A stretch of DNA of 64,000 nt from positions 1 to 64,000 of the forward strand of contig NZ_FNNE01000001.1 of NCBI RefSeq assembly GCF_900106945.1, in the 5' to 3' direction. Below the pieces are notes generated by a model. The model worked only from the letters and a program-made list of their open reading frames with translations. It had not been told where the DNA came from and did no database searches. Position numbers and translations under genes: made by a program. Source of the stretch: Marinobacter mobilis (GTDB taxonomy: Bacteria > Pseudomonadota > Gammaproteobacteria > Pseudomonadales > Oleiphilaceae). Every line of letters begins with the position of its first letter. Position 1 is the stretch's first letter. Positions 51,162-60,223 of the stretch are shown here, piece by piece.

Positions 51162-53435
51162 TTAGCCTTGCAGGGGCAGGGAAAAATAGAGGTGGGCACT
51201 CTTTTTGCTGAAGTTGAGCTGGTCACCGCTGTCAAAACGAACCTCAAACGCGCTTTCGTCTTCACTGATCACATCACCTGGGCCGAAAATGACGTGGTGT
51301 AGTCTTGGCTGGGCCCACAGCGGGCCGCCGTTATCGCCGCTGGTGGCCTCGGAATGACTGCTGAGCTCAACCTTGCAGTCCCGGGCGTAGCGTTCGCTGA
51401 TCGGGGTCAGCGGGTAGTCCAGGGTCAGTTGCCCGCTGGCGGAGCCGTGGCGGCCTTCGTCACGCTGATCCAGCCAGTGTCCGAATTGCTCAGACAGCTT
51501 GAAACACAGCTCCGGTACAAAACGGCTGGGGCCGAGGTCACCGTCGAGGTGGGCGGTCTGCCCCTGAGGGCGCGTGATCAGGTGGAGCTGCTGGCGGCTG
51601 CGGGTCATGGCCACGTACAGCAGGCGTCGTTCGCTTTCCATCAGTGCCTTGAGATCGTCGCTCTGGCGGGGGCTGTAGGGCAGGTACTTCTCCTGCAACC
51701 CCGGAATGATCACCTGCGCCCATTCCAGACCCTTGGTGCGGTGGATTGTCGACAGCAATACCCCGGTCTGTTGGTCCCTCTGGCTGGCCTGCTGACGCAG
51801 GGCCTGCAGGTGATTCAGGGCGCGGTTGGCATCAACGTCGAGGCTGCTCAGGTAATGGATAAAGCCATGGACCGTATCGATGCGTTCATCGGCGGTTTCA
51901 TGGGTCAGGGCCAGGCTGCGTATGCCGTCAAACAGCTCGGTGCTCTCGGCGTAGCGGCGCACCAGTTGCGCGGCGGGGCCCTGGAAACGGTCAAGTTTTA
52001 CCAGGGTATCGCCCAGCGTCTTGAGCTTGCGGGCTGCCATGGGCGGCAGCGCGGTAAAATCCAGGTCGAGCAGTCGACGCCCCCAGTCGGCGCCAAACTG
52101 GCTGAGCATCTGCGCCAGTTGATCGAGTTCAGGTTCCTTGAGGCCGACGTGAGGAAAGCGCAGCAGCTGGCGGGCAAGATCGAGGCGGTCGGCATCCGCC
52201 AGTTGCGGCAGCGGGCCGGCTGTTACCGTCAGCAGTGCCGTCACCGCCTCGACCTCGCGGCTGAACAGCGCGCCCTTGCCGGCGTCGATGCGATAGGGAA
52301 TCTGGCGGGCCAGCAATTGCAGCTCGATGGCCACGCTCTGGCTCCAGACCCGGAACAGGATAGCGGTCTGGGCCAGTGATTCGGCCGATTGTCCACTGAG
52401 CAGTCGCAGCACCATCTCACTGTCGTTGCCGTGTTCGTGCAGGGCGACAGCGGTGGCGGGGGTGCTGGGATGGGCGTGGCAGAGCACATCCTTGCGGCCG
52501 CGGTTGTGGTGGATCAAATGGTTGGCCAGCAGGGCGACCCGATGACCGTAGCGGAAGCTGTAGCTGAGGGTCTGCTCCCGCGGACTGTCGAACTCCTGGC
52601 TGAAACGGGTGAGGATAAACTCGGGGCGGGCGCCGCGGAATTCATAGATGGTCTGGTCCGGATCCCCGACTACGGTCACCCGGGCCCTGTCCCCGGCAAC
52701 ATAACGCAGCAGCAGGTGCTGGATTTCATTGGTGTCCTGGTATTCATCGACCAGGATCAAGTCCATCTTGTTGGCCACCAGTTTCTGCAGTGTTGGGGTC
52801 TGGTGGATTGCCATCACCGGTTCATACAGCATGTCGGCATAGCTGATGCGGCTGTGGCTTTTGCGCCATTGTTCAAAGCTGTGAAACAGCTCAATCAGGT
52901 AACGGTGCTTGTCGGTATAACCGAGGTCCTCGAAGACCACATCCACCGGCGACAGGGTGGTCTTGACCAGATCAATGAAGCTGGTCGCGGTTTCCACGTA
53001 ATCTTTCTTGTTGCGGCGAATGTCATCGCTCAGCTCCGCGGGAGCCAGCTCCCGGGTCAGTCGCCACACCTGGAAGTTGATCTCCTGGTCACTGAGGATG
53101 TTTTCGGAGAAGGCTGGCAGTATGCCTTCCTGAATGAAGCGACGGTAAAGCCGCAGGCCCATGGCGTGGTAGGTGCGGATCTCTGGTAACGCGAGGCCGC
53201 TGCCCTGGGTAACGTCTCGCAACTTGCGCTCGAAATCCACCCGGGCACTCCGATTGAACATCAGCACCAGCAGCCGGTTGGGGTCGTGCCCCTGCTCAAG
53301 CAGATGACGAATACGCCAGGCCAGGGTGAAGGTCTTGCCACTGCCAGCCACCGCCGTAATCACCACGTGCTCATAGGGTGCAGTGATGATGGCGCGCTGT
53401 TCGTCGGTGAGGAAATCGGGGAGGTGCTCGGACAT
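51162..53435 (-). CDS. UvrD/Rep-type superfamily 1 helicase
   Basis: A 757-residue ATP-dependent DNA helicase. Motif I is AVAGSGKTFT near residue 27, motif II LVDEYQDTNE near 229, motif III GDPDQTIYEFRGA near 252, motif V IHRTKGLEW near 560 and motif VI YVAMTRSR near 611. The C-terminal 110 residues form a UvrD-like tudor region (HVIFGPGDVISED). The in-frame extension to a TTG at 53456 lacks support, so ATG 53435 is used. It is a standalone gene, divergent from the DUF2237 gene; role in repair or replication restart is inferred from family. Confidence 0.92.
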   Translation of the reverse strand: MSEHLPDFLTDEQRAIITAPYEHVVITAVAGSGKTFTLAWRIRHLLEQGHDPNRLLVLMFNRSARVDFERKLRDVTQGSGLALPEIRTYHAMGLRLYRRFIQEGILPAFSENILSDQEINFQVWRLTRELAPAELSDDIRRNKKDYVETATSFIDLVKTTLSPVDVVFEDLGYTDKHRYLIELFHSFEQWRKSHSRISYADMLYEPVMAIHQTPTLQKLVANKMDLILVDEYQDTNEIQHLLLRYVAGDRARVTVVGDPDQTIYEFRGARPEFILTRFSQEFDSPREQTLSYSFRYGHRVALLANHLIHHNRGRKDVLCHAHPSTPATAVALHEHGNDSEMVLRLLSGQSAESLAQTAILFRVWSQSVAIELQLLARQIPYRIDAGKGALFSREVEAVTALLTVTAGPLPQLADADRLDLARQLLRFPHVGLKEPELDQLAQMLSQFGADWGRRLLDLDFTALPPMAARKLKTLGDTLVKLDRFQGPAAQLVRRYAESTELFDGIRSLALTHETADERIDTVHGFIHYLSSLDVDANRALNHLQALRQQASQRDQQTGVLLSTIHRTKGLEWAQVIIPGLQEKYLPYSPRQSDDLKALMESERRLLYVAMTRSRQQLHLITRPQGQTAHLDGDLGPSRFVPELCFKLSEQFGHWLDQRDEGRHGSASGQLTLDYPLTPISERYARDCKVELSSHSEATSGDNGGPLWAQPRLHHVIFGPGDVISEDESAFEVRFDSGDQLNFSKKSAHLYFSLPLQG

Positions 53436-53572
53436 GGCGGCTATTGTAGTCGGCAACTGGCATCGGTGTCAGGCGTCCACCATAATAGCCGCGCAGGACA
53501 TAGACAGATGCTGGCGCGAAAGCCGGTGTGGGCACTGGCCCGTAGCCAGACGATGAAAGTGGGAGAAACACA

Positions 53573-53956
53573 ATGGCAGTGGTAATGGACGAGTCGGTAA
53601 ATGTTTTGGGGGAGGCGCTGGAGCCCTGTGGTAACGAGCCCCTGACTGGGTATTACCGTGACGGCTGCTGCAACACCGGCCCGGATGATCTCGGTCAGCA
53701 CACGGTATGCACGGTGATGACGGATCAGTTTCTGGCCTTTTCCAAGTCGAGGGGGAACGATCTCAGCACGCCGGTACCGGCTTTTGGCTTTCCCGGGTTG
53801 CAGGCGGGTGACAGCTGGTGCCTGTGTGCGTCCCGCTGGCTGGAAGCACTGGATGCTGATTGCGCGCCGCGGGTGCGGGTACGGTCAACCCATCTTGCCA
53901 CCCTGGATGTCTGTAATCTTGAAGACCTGAAGCGTTACGCCATCGACCTTAACTGA
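53573..53956 (+). CDS. DUF2237 family protein
   Basis: A 127-residue cytosolic protein matching DUF2237, function unknown. Characteristic segments are GYYRDGCCNTGPDDLGQHTVC near residue 27 (split here as GYYRDGCCNT and GPDDLGQHTV), SRGNDLSTP near 59 and GDSWCLCASRW near 78. Four or more conserved Cys suggest metal binding or redox chemistry. GGGAGAAA precedes the ATG. It lies 16 bases before tmcA and is probably cotranscribed. Confidence 0.9.
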   Translation: MAVVMDESVNVLGEALEPCGNEPLTGYYRDGCCNTGPDDLGQHTVCTVMTDQFLAFSKSRGNDLSTPVPAFGFPGLQAGDSWCLCASRWLEALDADCAPRVRVRSTHLATLDVCNLEDLKRYAIDLN

Positions 53957-53972
53957 TCGCCGGGCGCTGCTG

Positions 53973-56108
53973 ATGAACCACACGGCTGAGGCCGCCCGCT
54001 GGGCCCACTTCCAGCGCCAGTTGCGGCAGGCGGGCCAGCGTCGAATGGTGTTGGTGGAAGGCGAACGTGCCCAATGCCTGGCCTGGTTGCGCCCGGTGCT
54101 GGCAGCGCTGAGCGGCGGGGTGCGGCTGTGGATCGGCCAGCACCAAGACCCGGTGGCAGCCGATCTGGTTGCGGTGTCCGCGAGCAAGGCACGTCAGTGG
54201 CTGGGTCGGGACACGGATGTGCTGGTCTGGGACGGCTGGTCTGGTAACCCTCCCGACAGTCTGGCCGCGTTCGGTGGCACTCTGAACGCCGGTGGTCTGT
54301 GGTTCTGGCTGATGCCACCGCTGGCGCAGTGGCCTGCCTTCGCCGATCCGGACTATGGCCGTACCGGTCTTGCCGATGCTCCTGAGCATGCCTTTGCCCG
54401 CCGCCTGGCCACTCTCATCGCGCGTGATGCCGATGTCATTCGCGTGAATGCCGACACGGACCCATCGTACTCCTTGCCGGAGCTGACGCCGCGCATACCG
54501 CCATTTTCCCCGGCGGCGACGGCAGAACAACAACAGCTGGTCGAGGCCATTGTCCGAACCGGTCAGGGTCGCCGCCGTCGTCCATTGGTCGTTACCGCGG
54601 ACCGGGGACGCGGAAAGTCCGCGGCGCTGGGAATGGCCGCGGTGCAGTTGTTACAGGCGGGGCGTTCACAGGTGGTGGTGACCGCACCGTCGCCGGATGC
54701 GGTGGCCACGCTGTTTCATCATGCCCGGGCAGCTGCGGGTGAGGACGCACTGGCGGCCACTGGCAGCAATGAATTGGTGCTGAGGGAGGGCGGTACGCTG
54801 CGCTTCTGGGCGCTGGATGAACTGCTGCAGCAGCGGCCGTCGGCGGAGCTGGTCCTGGTGGATGAGGCAGCGGCGATACCGGCCAGCCAGTTGCGGGAAG
54901 TGCTGCTGGGCTGGCCCCGGTGTGTTTTTGCCAGCACCGTTCATGGTTATGAAGGCGCCGGTCGCGGTTTCGCCATTCGCTTTCGCGCCGAGTTGCAGCA
55001 ACATACTCCCCAATGGCAGGCCATCAGCCTGTCGGCGCCCATCCGTTGGGGGCCGGGTGATCCTCTTGAACGGCTGACGGCGGAGCTGTTTCTGCTCAAC
55101 GCTTCGGCCAGTGCCGGCGCCGCCACAGGGGAGCTGACGCTGGAACCCTGGAGGCCCGCCTCGGCCTCCGACAGTGAGCTGAAGGCGGCCTTCGGATTAC
55201 TGATTGATGCGCATTACCGCACGACGCCCGGTGACTTGCGGCAATGGCTGGACGATCCGGCGGCGGTGAGTTGGAGGGTCGTCTGTAACGGCGAGTTGGT
55301 GGCGGTGCTGTGGGCCACGGTCGAAGGCGGTTTGCCCATAGATCTGGCCCAGGCCGTGGCAGCAGGGCAGCGACGGCTGCGGGGCCATCTGTTACCCCAG
55401 TCGCTGGCGAATCACAGTGGCTTTGCCGAGGCAGCCTGCCTGCGCCTGTTGCGGGTGGTCCGGGTGGCGGTAAGGGATGACTGCCGCCGCCGGGGGCTGG
55501 GCCAGAAGCTGGTAGCGGCGGCGGGCGACCATGCCCGCGCCGCCGGTCTCGATGCCATCGGAACCAGCTACGGTGCCAGTGAGGAGCTGTTGGCGTTCTG
55601 GCAGAACTGCCACCTGCCCCTGGTGCGCCTGGGACTCCAGCGCGAGGCCAGCAGTGGCGAATATACCGTGCAGCGCCTGCTGGGGCTGAGCGCTGCCGGT
55701 GTGGACTTGCAGTGGCGCATCGGTCGCCGTTTTTCCGAGCACTGGCCGGTGCTGGTGCCGGCGGTATGGCCGCAACTGGCCCCGCCTCTGGTGTTGGCAG
55801 TGATGGCGCAACTGACTCCGGGCCCAGACCTATCGGAGCAGGATCGTATTGAGTTGTTTGCTTTTGCCGAAGGCTGCCGCGGTTTTGAACTGACGTTGCC
55901 GGTGCTGAGACGTTTCAGTGCCTGTGCGGGTGTTGCGGTGGCGATTTCCGGCAAGCCGGCCGCAGCGCTGTGGTGTCGTGGTGTGGTTCAGGGCTGGAGT
56001 TGGGCGCAGCTGCAGGCGGCAGGCGATTGTCAGGGGCGTCGTCATGGTGAGCAGCTGTTGCGGGCTTTGGTCCGGGAAACCCTGGAACTTGTGAACCGCT
56101 CGATGTAA
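53973..56108 (+). CDS. tmcA: tRNA(Met) cytidine acetyltransferase
   Basis: A 711-residue cytosolic enzyme that acetylates the wobble cytidine of elongator tRNA-Met using acetyl-CoA and ATP. The N-terminal DUF1726 region is followed by a helicase-like module with Walker A ADRGRGKSAALG near residue 208 and LVDEAAAIP near 297. The GNAT acetyltransferase domain carries RVAVRDDCRRRGLGQKLV near 495, and a C-terminal tail binds tRNA. Length matches the family. It follows the DUF2237 gene by 16 bases. Confidence 0.95.
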   Translation: MNHTAEAARWAHFQRQLRQAGQRRMVLVEGERAQCLAWLRPVLAALSGGVRLWIGQHQDPVAADLVAVSASKARQWLGRDTDVLVWDGWSGNPPDSLAAFGGTLNAGGLWFWLMPPLAQWPAFADPDYGRTGLADAPEHAFARRLATLIARDADVIRVNADTDPSYSLPELTPRIPPFSPAATAEQQQLVEAIVRTGQGRRRRPLVVTADRGRGKSAALGMAAVQLLQAGRSQVVVTAPSPDAVATLFHHARAAAGEDALAATGSNELVLREGGTLRFWALDELLQQRPSAELVLVDEAAAIPASQLREVLLGWPRCVFASTVHGYEGAGRGFAIRFRAELQQHTPQWQAISLSAPIRWGPGDPLERLTAELFLLNASASAGAATGELTLEPWRPASASDSELKAAFGLLIDAHYRTTPGDLRQWLDDPAAVSWRVVCNGELVAVLWATVEGGLPIDLAQAVAAGQRRLRGHLLPQSLANHSGFAEAACLRLLRVVRVAVRDDCRRRGLGQKLVAAAGDHARAAGLDAIGTSYGASEELLAFWQNCHLPLVRLGLQREASSGEYTVQRLLGLSAAGVDLQWRIGRRFSEHWPVLVPAVWPQLAPPLVLAVMAQLTPGPDLSEQDRIELFAFAEGCRGFELTLPVLRRFSACAGVAVAISGKPAAALWCRGVVQGWSWAQLQAAGDCQGRRHGEQLLRALVRETLELVNRSM

Positions 56109-56185
56109 TTGTCGTTGCTAACGGCCCAGAATGCGTCAACAACATCGCACGCGTTCTGATACGCACTGACAGAGACACCCACACC

Positions 56186-56884
56186 ATGCCGGCCAAAGGA
56201 TTTGCCCTCGGTTTTCTCACCCTTGCTCTTGTGACTCTCGGACTCGCCAGCCAGAGCGGTTGCAGCAGTCAGCCCACGCCCGCCAACCTGACGCCTGCCG
56301 CGGCTGCAGCGGCCGATACACCGTTGATGCAGGCGGTTGGCAGCGGAGAACTGGCCCAGGTACAGGCGCTGGTGGAGCAGGGCGCGGCCCTTAACACGGT
56401 GACGGAGCAGGGCACGCCGCTGGCGTTGGCCGTTACCCGGAGTGAGCGCGAAATCGCCTGGTACCTGCTCAGTCGTGGCGCGTCCGCCGACCTTGCCGGC
56501 CGTGACGGTGTCACACCGCTGATGATTGCTGCTCGGGCGGGTGACCGCCGTATGGTGCAGATGCTGCTCTCGGCAGGCGCTGCGGTGAATGCCGAAGCGC
56601 GCGATGGCCGCACCCCGGTGTTGGTGGCGGCCAGGGCCGGTCAGCTGTCGGTGGTCAAGGTATTGCTGGCGGCGGGGGCCAACGTCAATGTCAGCCAGGA
56701 TGGCCGTTCCCTTCTGATGCATCTGGTGGCGGCCGGTGACCTGCTGACCGCTGAGTCGGTGCTGGCGGCGGGGGCCGATGTCAGCTACCGCTCGCCGGAC
56801 GGAACCAGCGCGCTGGATCTCGCCCGGGCCAGCCACAATGACGATCTGCAGATGCTGCTGTTCCAGGCCGGAGCGGAATTCTGA
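56186..56884 (+). CDS. ankyrin-repeat lipoprotein-like protein
   Basis: A 232-residue exported protein. A signal helix spans residues 5-24 and a Cys at 26 could be acylated, but the lipobox (QSGC) has Gln at -3, which is atypical. Five or so ankyrin repeats follow from residue 46 to the end, seen as TPLMQAVGSGEL, GTPLALAVTRSER, VTPLMIAARAGDR, RTPVLVAARAGQL and RSLLMHLVAAGDL. Ankyrins mediate protein binding, here probably in the periplasm. It stands between tmcA and a convergent gene. Confidence 0.88.
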   Translation: MPAKGFALGFLTLALVTLGLASQSGCSSQPTPANLTPAAAAAADTPLMQAVGSGELAQVQALVEQGAALNTVTEQGTPLALAVTRSEREIAWYLLSRGASADLAGRDGVTPLMIAARAGDRRMVQMLLSAGAAVNAEARDGRTPVLVAARAGQLSVVKVLLAAGANVNVSQDGRSLLMHLVAAGDLLTAESVLAAGADVSYRSPDGTSALDLARASHNDDLQMLLFQAGAEF

Positions 56885-56893
56885 AACCGGCGA

Positions 56894-57997
56894 TCAGTCC
56901 AGTGTCATGGGTGGATTGTCGTCGGCCCAGCCCGGCACAAAGTGGGCCGCGATCACCTCGGCAGGGACATCTTCAACCCGCGGATAGCTCCAGACCGGTT
57001 TCTGGTCACGGTCAATCAGGCGGGCCCGTATTCCTTCCCTGAGATCCGGGCGGCGGACGCATTCCTGCGCCATGGCCAGCTCCATCTCGACGATATCCTT
57101 CAATGACATCTGCTGCGCCCGTTTCAGTTGCTCCGACACCAGCCAGGCGGTGACCGGACAGCCGCAACGGAGATTCTGGATGCAACTTCGCCACCAGTCG
57201 TCACCGTCCGGATGGGACAGCAGGCGCCCGACCACTTCGGGCAGGGTACCCTTGCGGCAGAGCTGGGCTATGGTCTGTTCATAGTCAGCAAGCTGACTGG
57301 CCGGGAGTTGCTCGGGGCTGGGCGCGTCCAGCTGGTTCAGTAGCCGGTACAGGCGGTTGTCGTCGGCAGCGACAGACCCCGTCCAGCTCTGGCTTTGCAG
57401 TTGGGTCAGCAGTGGCGCTCTGCCGTCCGTGTGCACCGCCATATCGGCCAGCCCCACCCGCAGTGCGTCGCTGGCGTTCAGGCGTGCGCCGGTCAGCCCC
57501 AGAAACAACCCCAGGCCGGCTGGCAAGCGGTTGAGAAACCAGCTGGCGCCAACGTCGGGGTACAGGCCGATGGTGATTTCCGGCATGGCCATCATCAGAT
57601 CCGGGGTGACCAACCGGTAGCGGCAGGCGGACAACAGTCCCATGCCGCCCCCCATCACCACCCGCTGGGCCAGTCCCACCACGGGCTTGGGGTAACAGTG
57701 GAGGTGGTGGATCAGTTGATACTCGCGGGCGAAGAAACGCGGGGCGGCCGTTGCGTCGCCGCTCCCGGTCATACTTTGGTACAGGGCAACAATATCGCCG
57801 CCGGCACAGAAGGCCCGGTCGCCATTGGCGTCCAGCACCACCAGGCAAATACGGTCATCGTCCCGCCACTGGTCGAGGGCTGCCTGCATGTCTGTGATCA
57901 TGTCTTCGCTGAGGGCGTTGAGGGTGGCCGGTGAATCCAGGGTGATGTGGCCGATCACGCCTTGTTGGCAGGCAAGCTCGTTAACCAGAATGGGCAT
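56894..57997 (-). CDS. enoyl-CoA hydratase/isomerase family, 3-hydroxyisobutyryl-CoA hydrolase-like
   Basis: A 367-residue crotonase-fold enzyme. The oxyanion hole is formed by AFCAGGDIVALY near residue 66 and by VMGGGMGL near 115; PEITIGLYPDVG near 141 supplies the catalytic Glu and Asp typical of HIBYL-CoA hydrolase (ECH_2) in valine breakdown. Related bacterial enzymes can be hydratases, so specificity is provisional. The ATG at 57997 is chosen: GGAGAAAG lies seven bases upstream. The gene is divergent from the cytochrome c gene. Confidence 0.88.
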   Translation of the reverse strand: MPILVNELACQQGVIGHITLDSPATLNALSEDMITDMQAALDQWRDDDRICLVVLDANGDRAFCAGGDIVALYQSMTGSGDATAAPRFFAREYQLIHHLHCYPKPVVGLAQRVVMGGGMGLLSACRYRLVTPDLMMAMPEITIGLYPDVGASWFLNRLPAGLGLFLGLTGARLNASDALRVGLADMAVHTDGRAPLLTQLQSQSWTGSVAADDNRLYRLLNQLDAPSPEQLPASQLADYEQTIAQLCRKGTLPEVVGRLLSHPDGDDWWRSCIQNLRCGCPVTAWLVSEQLKRAQQMSLKDIVEMELAMAQECVRRPDLREGIRARLIDRDQKPVWSYPRVEDVPAEVIAAHFVPGWADDNPPMTLD

Positions 57998-58134
57998 GCA
58001 GACTTTCTCCACGGGCGTGTGGGTACGCCGTTTATTGTCGGTTCGGGAATGACCGCAGTTTGCCACAGTCTGGCCCGGGAATGGATGATTGCCGTCCGAT
58101 CCTTGTGCCAAAGTCGTAGCTTGATCTATCGCAT

Positions 58135-58162
58135 TTGAGGCGGGTCGGGGCTATGTTATAAC
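58135..58162 (+). promoter_or_regulatory. likely promoter for the cytochrome c gene
   Basis: TTGAGG (58135-58140) and TATAAC (58157-58162) are 16 bases apart. The predicted leader is about 105 bases and includes a small hairpin, GAAGC-CTG-GCTTC at 58187-58199. Confidence 0.5.
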
Positions 58163-58273
58163 CTGCCCGGCGAGACTCTGTCCGCCGAAGCCTGGCTTCA
58201 GAGCCGATTTGATAGCCTGGTGGCAGCTTACATAGTGAGTGGCAGGTCAATAATTAATAGAGAGGGATAATCC

Positions 58274-58603
58274 ATGAACCTGAAGAACGTAACGGTTGCA
58301 GGGGTGTTTGCCCTGGCTGCGGCCCTGCCGGCGGTCAGCGCCGCGGGTGATGTTGATGCGGGTAAGGCCAAGGCTGCGGTTTGCGCCGCCTGTCACGGCC
58401 AGAATGGCTTGGCGGCCATTCCGATGTACCCGAACCTGGCTGGCCAGAATGAAGCCTACCTGGTCAATGCCCTGACGGCCTACCGTTCCAAGGAGCGTAA
58501 TGGTGGTAACGCGGTCATCATGCAGGCCCAGGCGGCAGCCCTGAGCGACGATGATATCGCCAACCTGGCGGCCTACTATGCCAGCCTCCCTGCCGGCGGT
58601 TGA
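58274..58603 (+). CDS. periplasmic c-type cytochrome (cytochrome c4/c553-like)
   Basis: A 109-residue monohaem cytochrome. The signal peptide is about residues 1-23 (AVSAA). The haem site CAACH lies at about residues 37-41, and the axial Met is probably in NAVIMQAQ near 79. The C-terminal helix [11 protein letters not shown] is typical of class I cytochromes of this group. It carries electrons in the periplasm to an oxidase or reductase not present in the window. GAGGG lies eight bases before the ATG. Monocistronic. Confidence 0.93.
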   Translation: MNLKNVTVAGVFALAAALPAVSAAGDVDAGKAKAAVCAACHGQNGLAAIPMYPNLAGQNEAYLVNALTAYRSKERNGGNAVIMQAQAAALSDDDIANLAAYYASLPAGG

Positions 58604-58612
58604 TCGCGGATG

Positions 58613-58637
58613 CAGGCAGCCCTGACCGGGCTGCCTG
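58613..58637. terminator. hairpin between convergent cytochrome c and ppnN genes
   Basis: CAGGCAGCCC and GGGCTGCCTG form a perfect 10-bp stem with the loop TGACC, centred in the 39-base gap between two converging genes. No T-run follows, so it may serve as a bidirectional but weak terminator. Confidence 0.5.
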
Positions 58638-58642
58638 ATCAC

Positions 58643-60028
58643 TCAGGCGGCAGCTCCCTGCACAATGCGATAACTGGGGCTGTAGGCCACAGAGCCGGGC
58701 AGTTTCATCCGGTTCTGTGTCACGAATGCCTCCAGCATCTGTTCCAGCGGTGCCAGCAGCTGCGGGTCACCGGAGATCTCGAACGGACCCTTCTGCTGAA
58801 TCTGGCGAATCCCCTGTTCCTTGACGTTACCGGCAACAATGCCGCTGAAGGCCTTCCTCAGGTTGGCGGCAATCAGGTGTGCCGGCTGATCCTGATGAAG
58901 CTCTAATGCCCGCATGGACTCGTGGGTTGGCTCAAAGGGCATCTGGAAAACCGGGTCGATATTCAGCATCCAGTTGAAGTAATAGGCGTCCTGCATCGCC
59001 CGCCGGAAGGTCACGACTTCGTCGATGCCGTGCTTCATGGTTTGCGCCACCCGCACCGGGTCATCGATGATGATGTCGTACTTGCTGGCGGCTTCTTCAC
59101 CCAGGGCCTGGCGAATGAAACGATCGATCATCTCAAAATACTCGGCATTCTCCTGTCGCCCGGTGAACACCAGCGGGAACGGCAGGTCGCGGTTGTCGGG
59201 GTGCAGCAGAATACCCAGCAGGTAAAGAATCTCCTCTGCCGTTCCAACCCCGCCCGGGAACACAATGACGCCATGGCCGGTGCGCACAAACGCCTCCAGG
59301 CGTTTTTCGATGTCTGGCATGATCACCAGTTCGTTAACGATGGGGTTGGGCGCTTCCGCACCAATGATCGCCGGCTCGGTGATGCCAATGTAGCGGCCGT
59401 TGGCGACCCGCTGTTTGGCGTGGCCGATGGTGGCCCCCTTCATCGGTCCTTTCATGGCCCCGGGGCCGCAGCCGGTGCAGATGCTCAGCCCGCGCAGGCC
59501 CAGCTCGTGCCCCACGACCTTGCTGTAGTCATACTCAGCCCGGTTGATGGAATGGCCGCCCCAGCACACCACCGTATCCGGCTGGCGACCGGCCTGCAGC
59601 ACCCCGGCATTGCGGAGGATGTGAAATATCAGGTTGGTGATGTCCTCGGGATCATCGCGGCGGAAGCCATCAGCGGTACGCGGAATCGAACTGGTGTAGA
59701 GAATGTCCCGCAGCACCGAGAACAGGTGCTCCCGGTTGGCCCGTAACATGGAACCGTCAACAAAGGCGTGGGCAGGGGCGTTGATCAGTTCCAGCTTGAG
59801 TCCGCGGGGTTGGGGCACCAGCCGGATATCAAAGTCGGCGTGGCTTTCCATCAGTGTCTTACAGTCATCGGTCTCGATGCCGGTATTCAGTACCGCCAGA
59901 GCACACTGGCGAAAGAGTCGGTACAGGCCGCCTTCGCTTTTGTCCTTGAGCCGGTCAACTTCCTGCTTGGACAGGACTTCAAGGCTGCCTTCCGGGGATA
60001 CCAGAGCGTTGATTCGGGTTTCTTTCAT
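58643..60028 (-). CDS. ppnN: pyrimidine/purine nucleotide 5'-monophosphate nucleosidase
   Basis: A 461-residue cytosolic LOG-family enzyme that splits nucleoside 5'-monophosphates into base and ribose 5-phosphate. The LOG signature PGGVGTAEE lies near residue 258, with the phosphate-binding GCGPGAMKG near 185. The N- and C-terminal extensions characteristic of PpnN/YgdH are present; in Escherichia coli they bind (p)ppGpp, which stimulates activity. AAGGA sits seven bases before the ATG. The gene is divergent from thiI. Confidence 0.93.
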   Translation of the reverse strand: MKETRINALVSPEGSLEVLSKQEVDRLKDKSEGGLYRLFRQCALAVLNTGIETDDCKTLMESHADFDIRLVPQPRGLKLELINAPAHAFVDGSMLRANREHLFSVLRDILYTSSIPRTADGFRRDDPEDITNLIFHILRNAGVLQAGRQPDTVVCWGGHSINRAEYDYSKVVGHELGLRGLSICTGCGPGAMKGPMKGATIGHAKQRVANGRYIGITEPAIIGAEAPNPIVNELVIMPDIEKRLEAFVRTGHGVIVFPGGVGTAEEILYLLGILLHPDNRDLPFPLVFTGRQENAEYFEMIDRFIRQALGEEAASKYDIIIDDPVRVAQTMKHGIDEVVTFRRAMQDAYYFNWMLNIDPVFQMPFEPTHESMRALELHQDQPAHLIAANLRKAFSGIVAGNVKEQGIRQIQQKGPFEISGDPQLLAPLEQMLEAFVTQNRMKLPGSVAYSPSYRIVQGAAA

Positions 60029-60113
60029 AGATCGTCCTTTTTCGGGCGGGAGAACAGCGTCCCCTACCTTCTAACCTTAGCCCATTTATTCGATCCGCTG
60101 CGACCGCTGTGGT

Positions 60114-60142
60114 TTGGAGGTGCTTCCGGATCGGGTTAAACT
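60114..60142 (+). promoter_or_regulatory. possible promoter for thiI
   Basis: TTGGAG (60114-60119) and TAAACT (60137-60142) are 17 bases apart, about 75 bases before the thiI start. The match is moderate. Confidence 0.35.
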
Positions 60143-60223
60143 ATGCCAACACTGGGGGCGGCCCTGGTGCGTCCTTAACCATTCTCCAGTCACCCTCCAG
60201 TCAGTCTATAGTCGGTTCCCATT

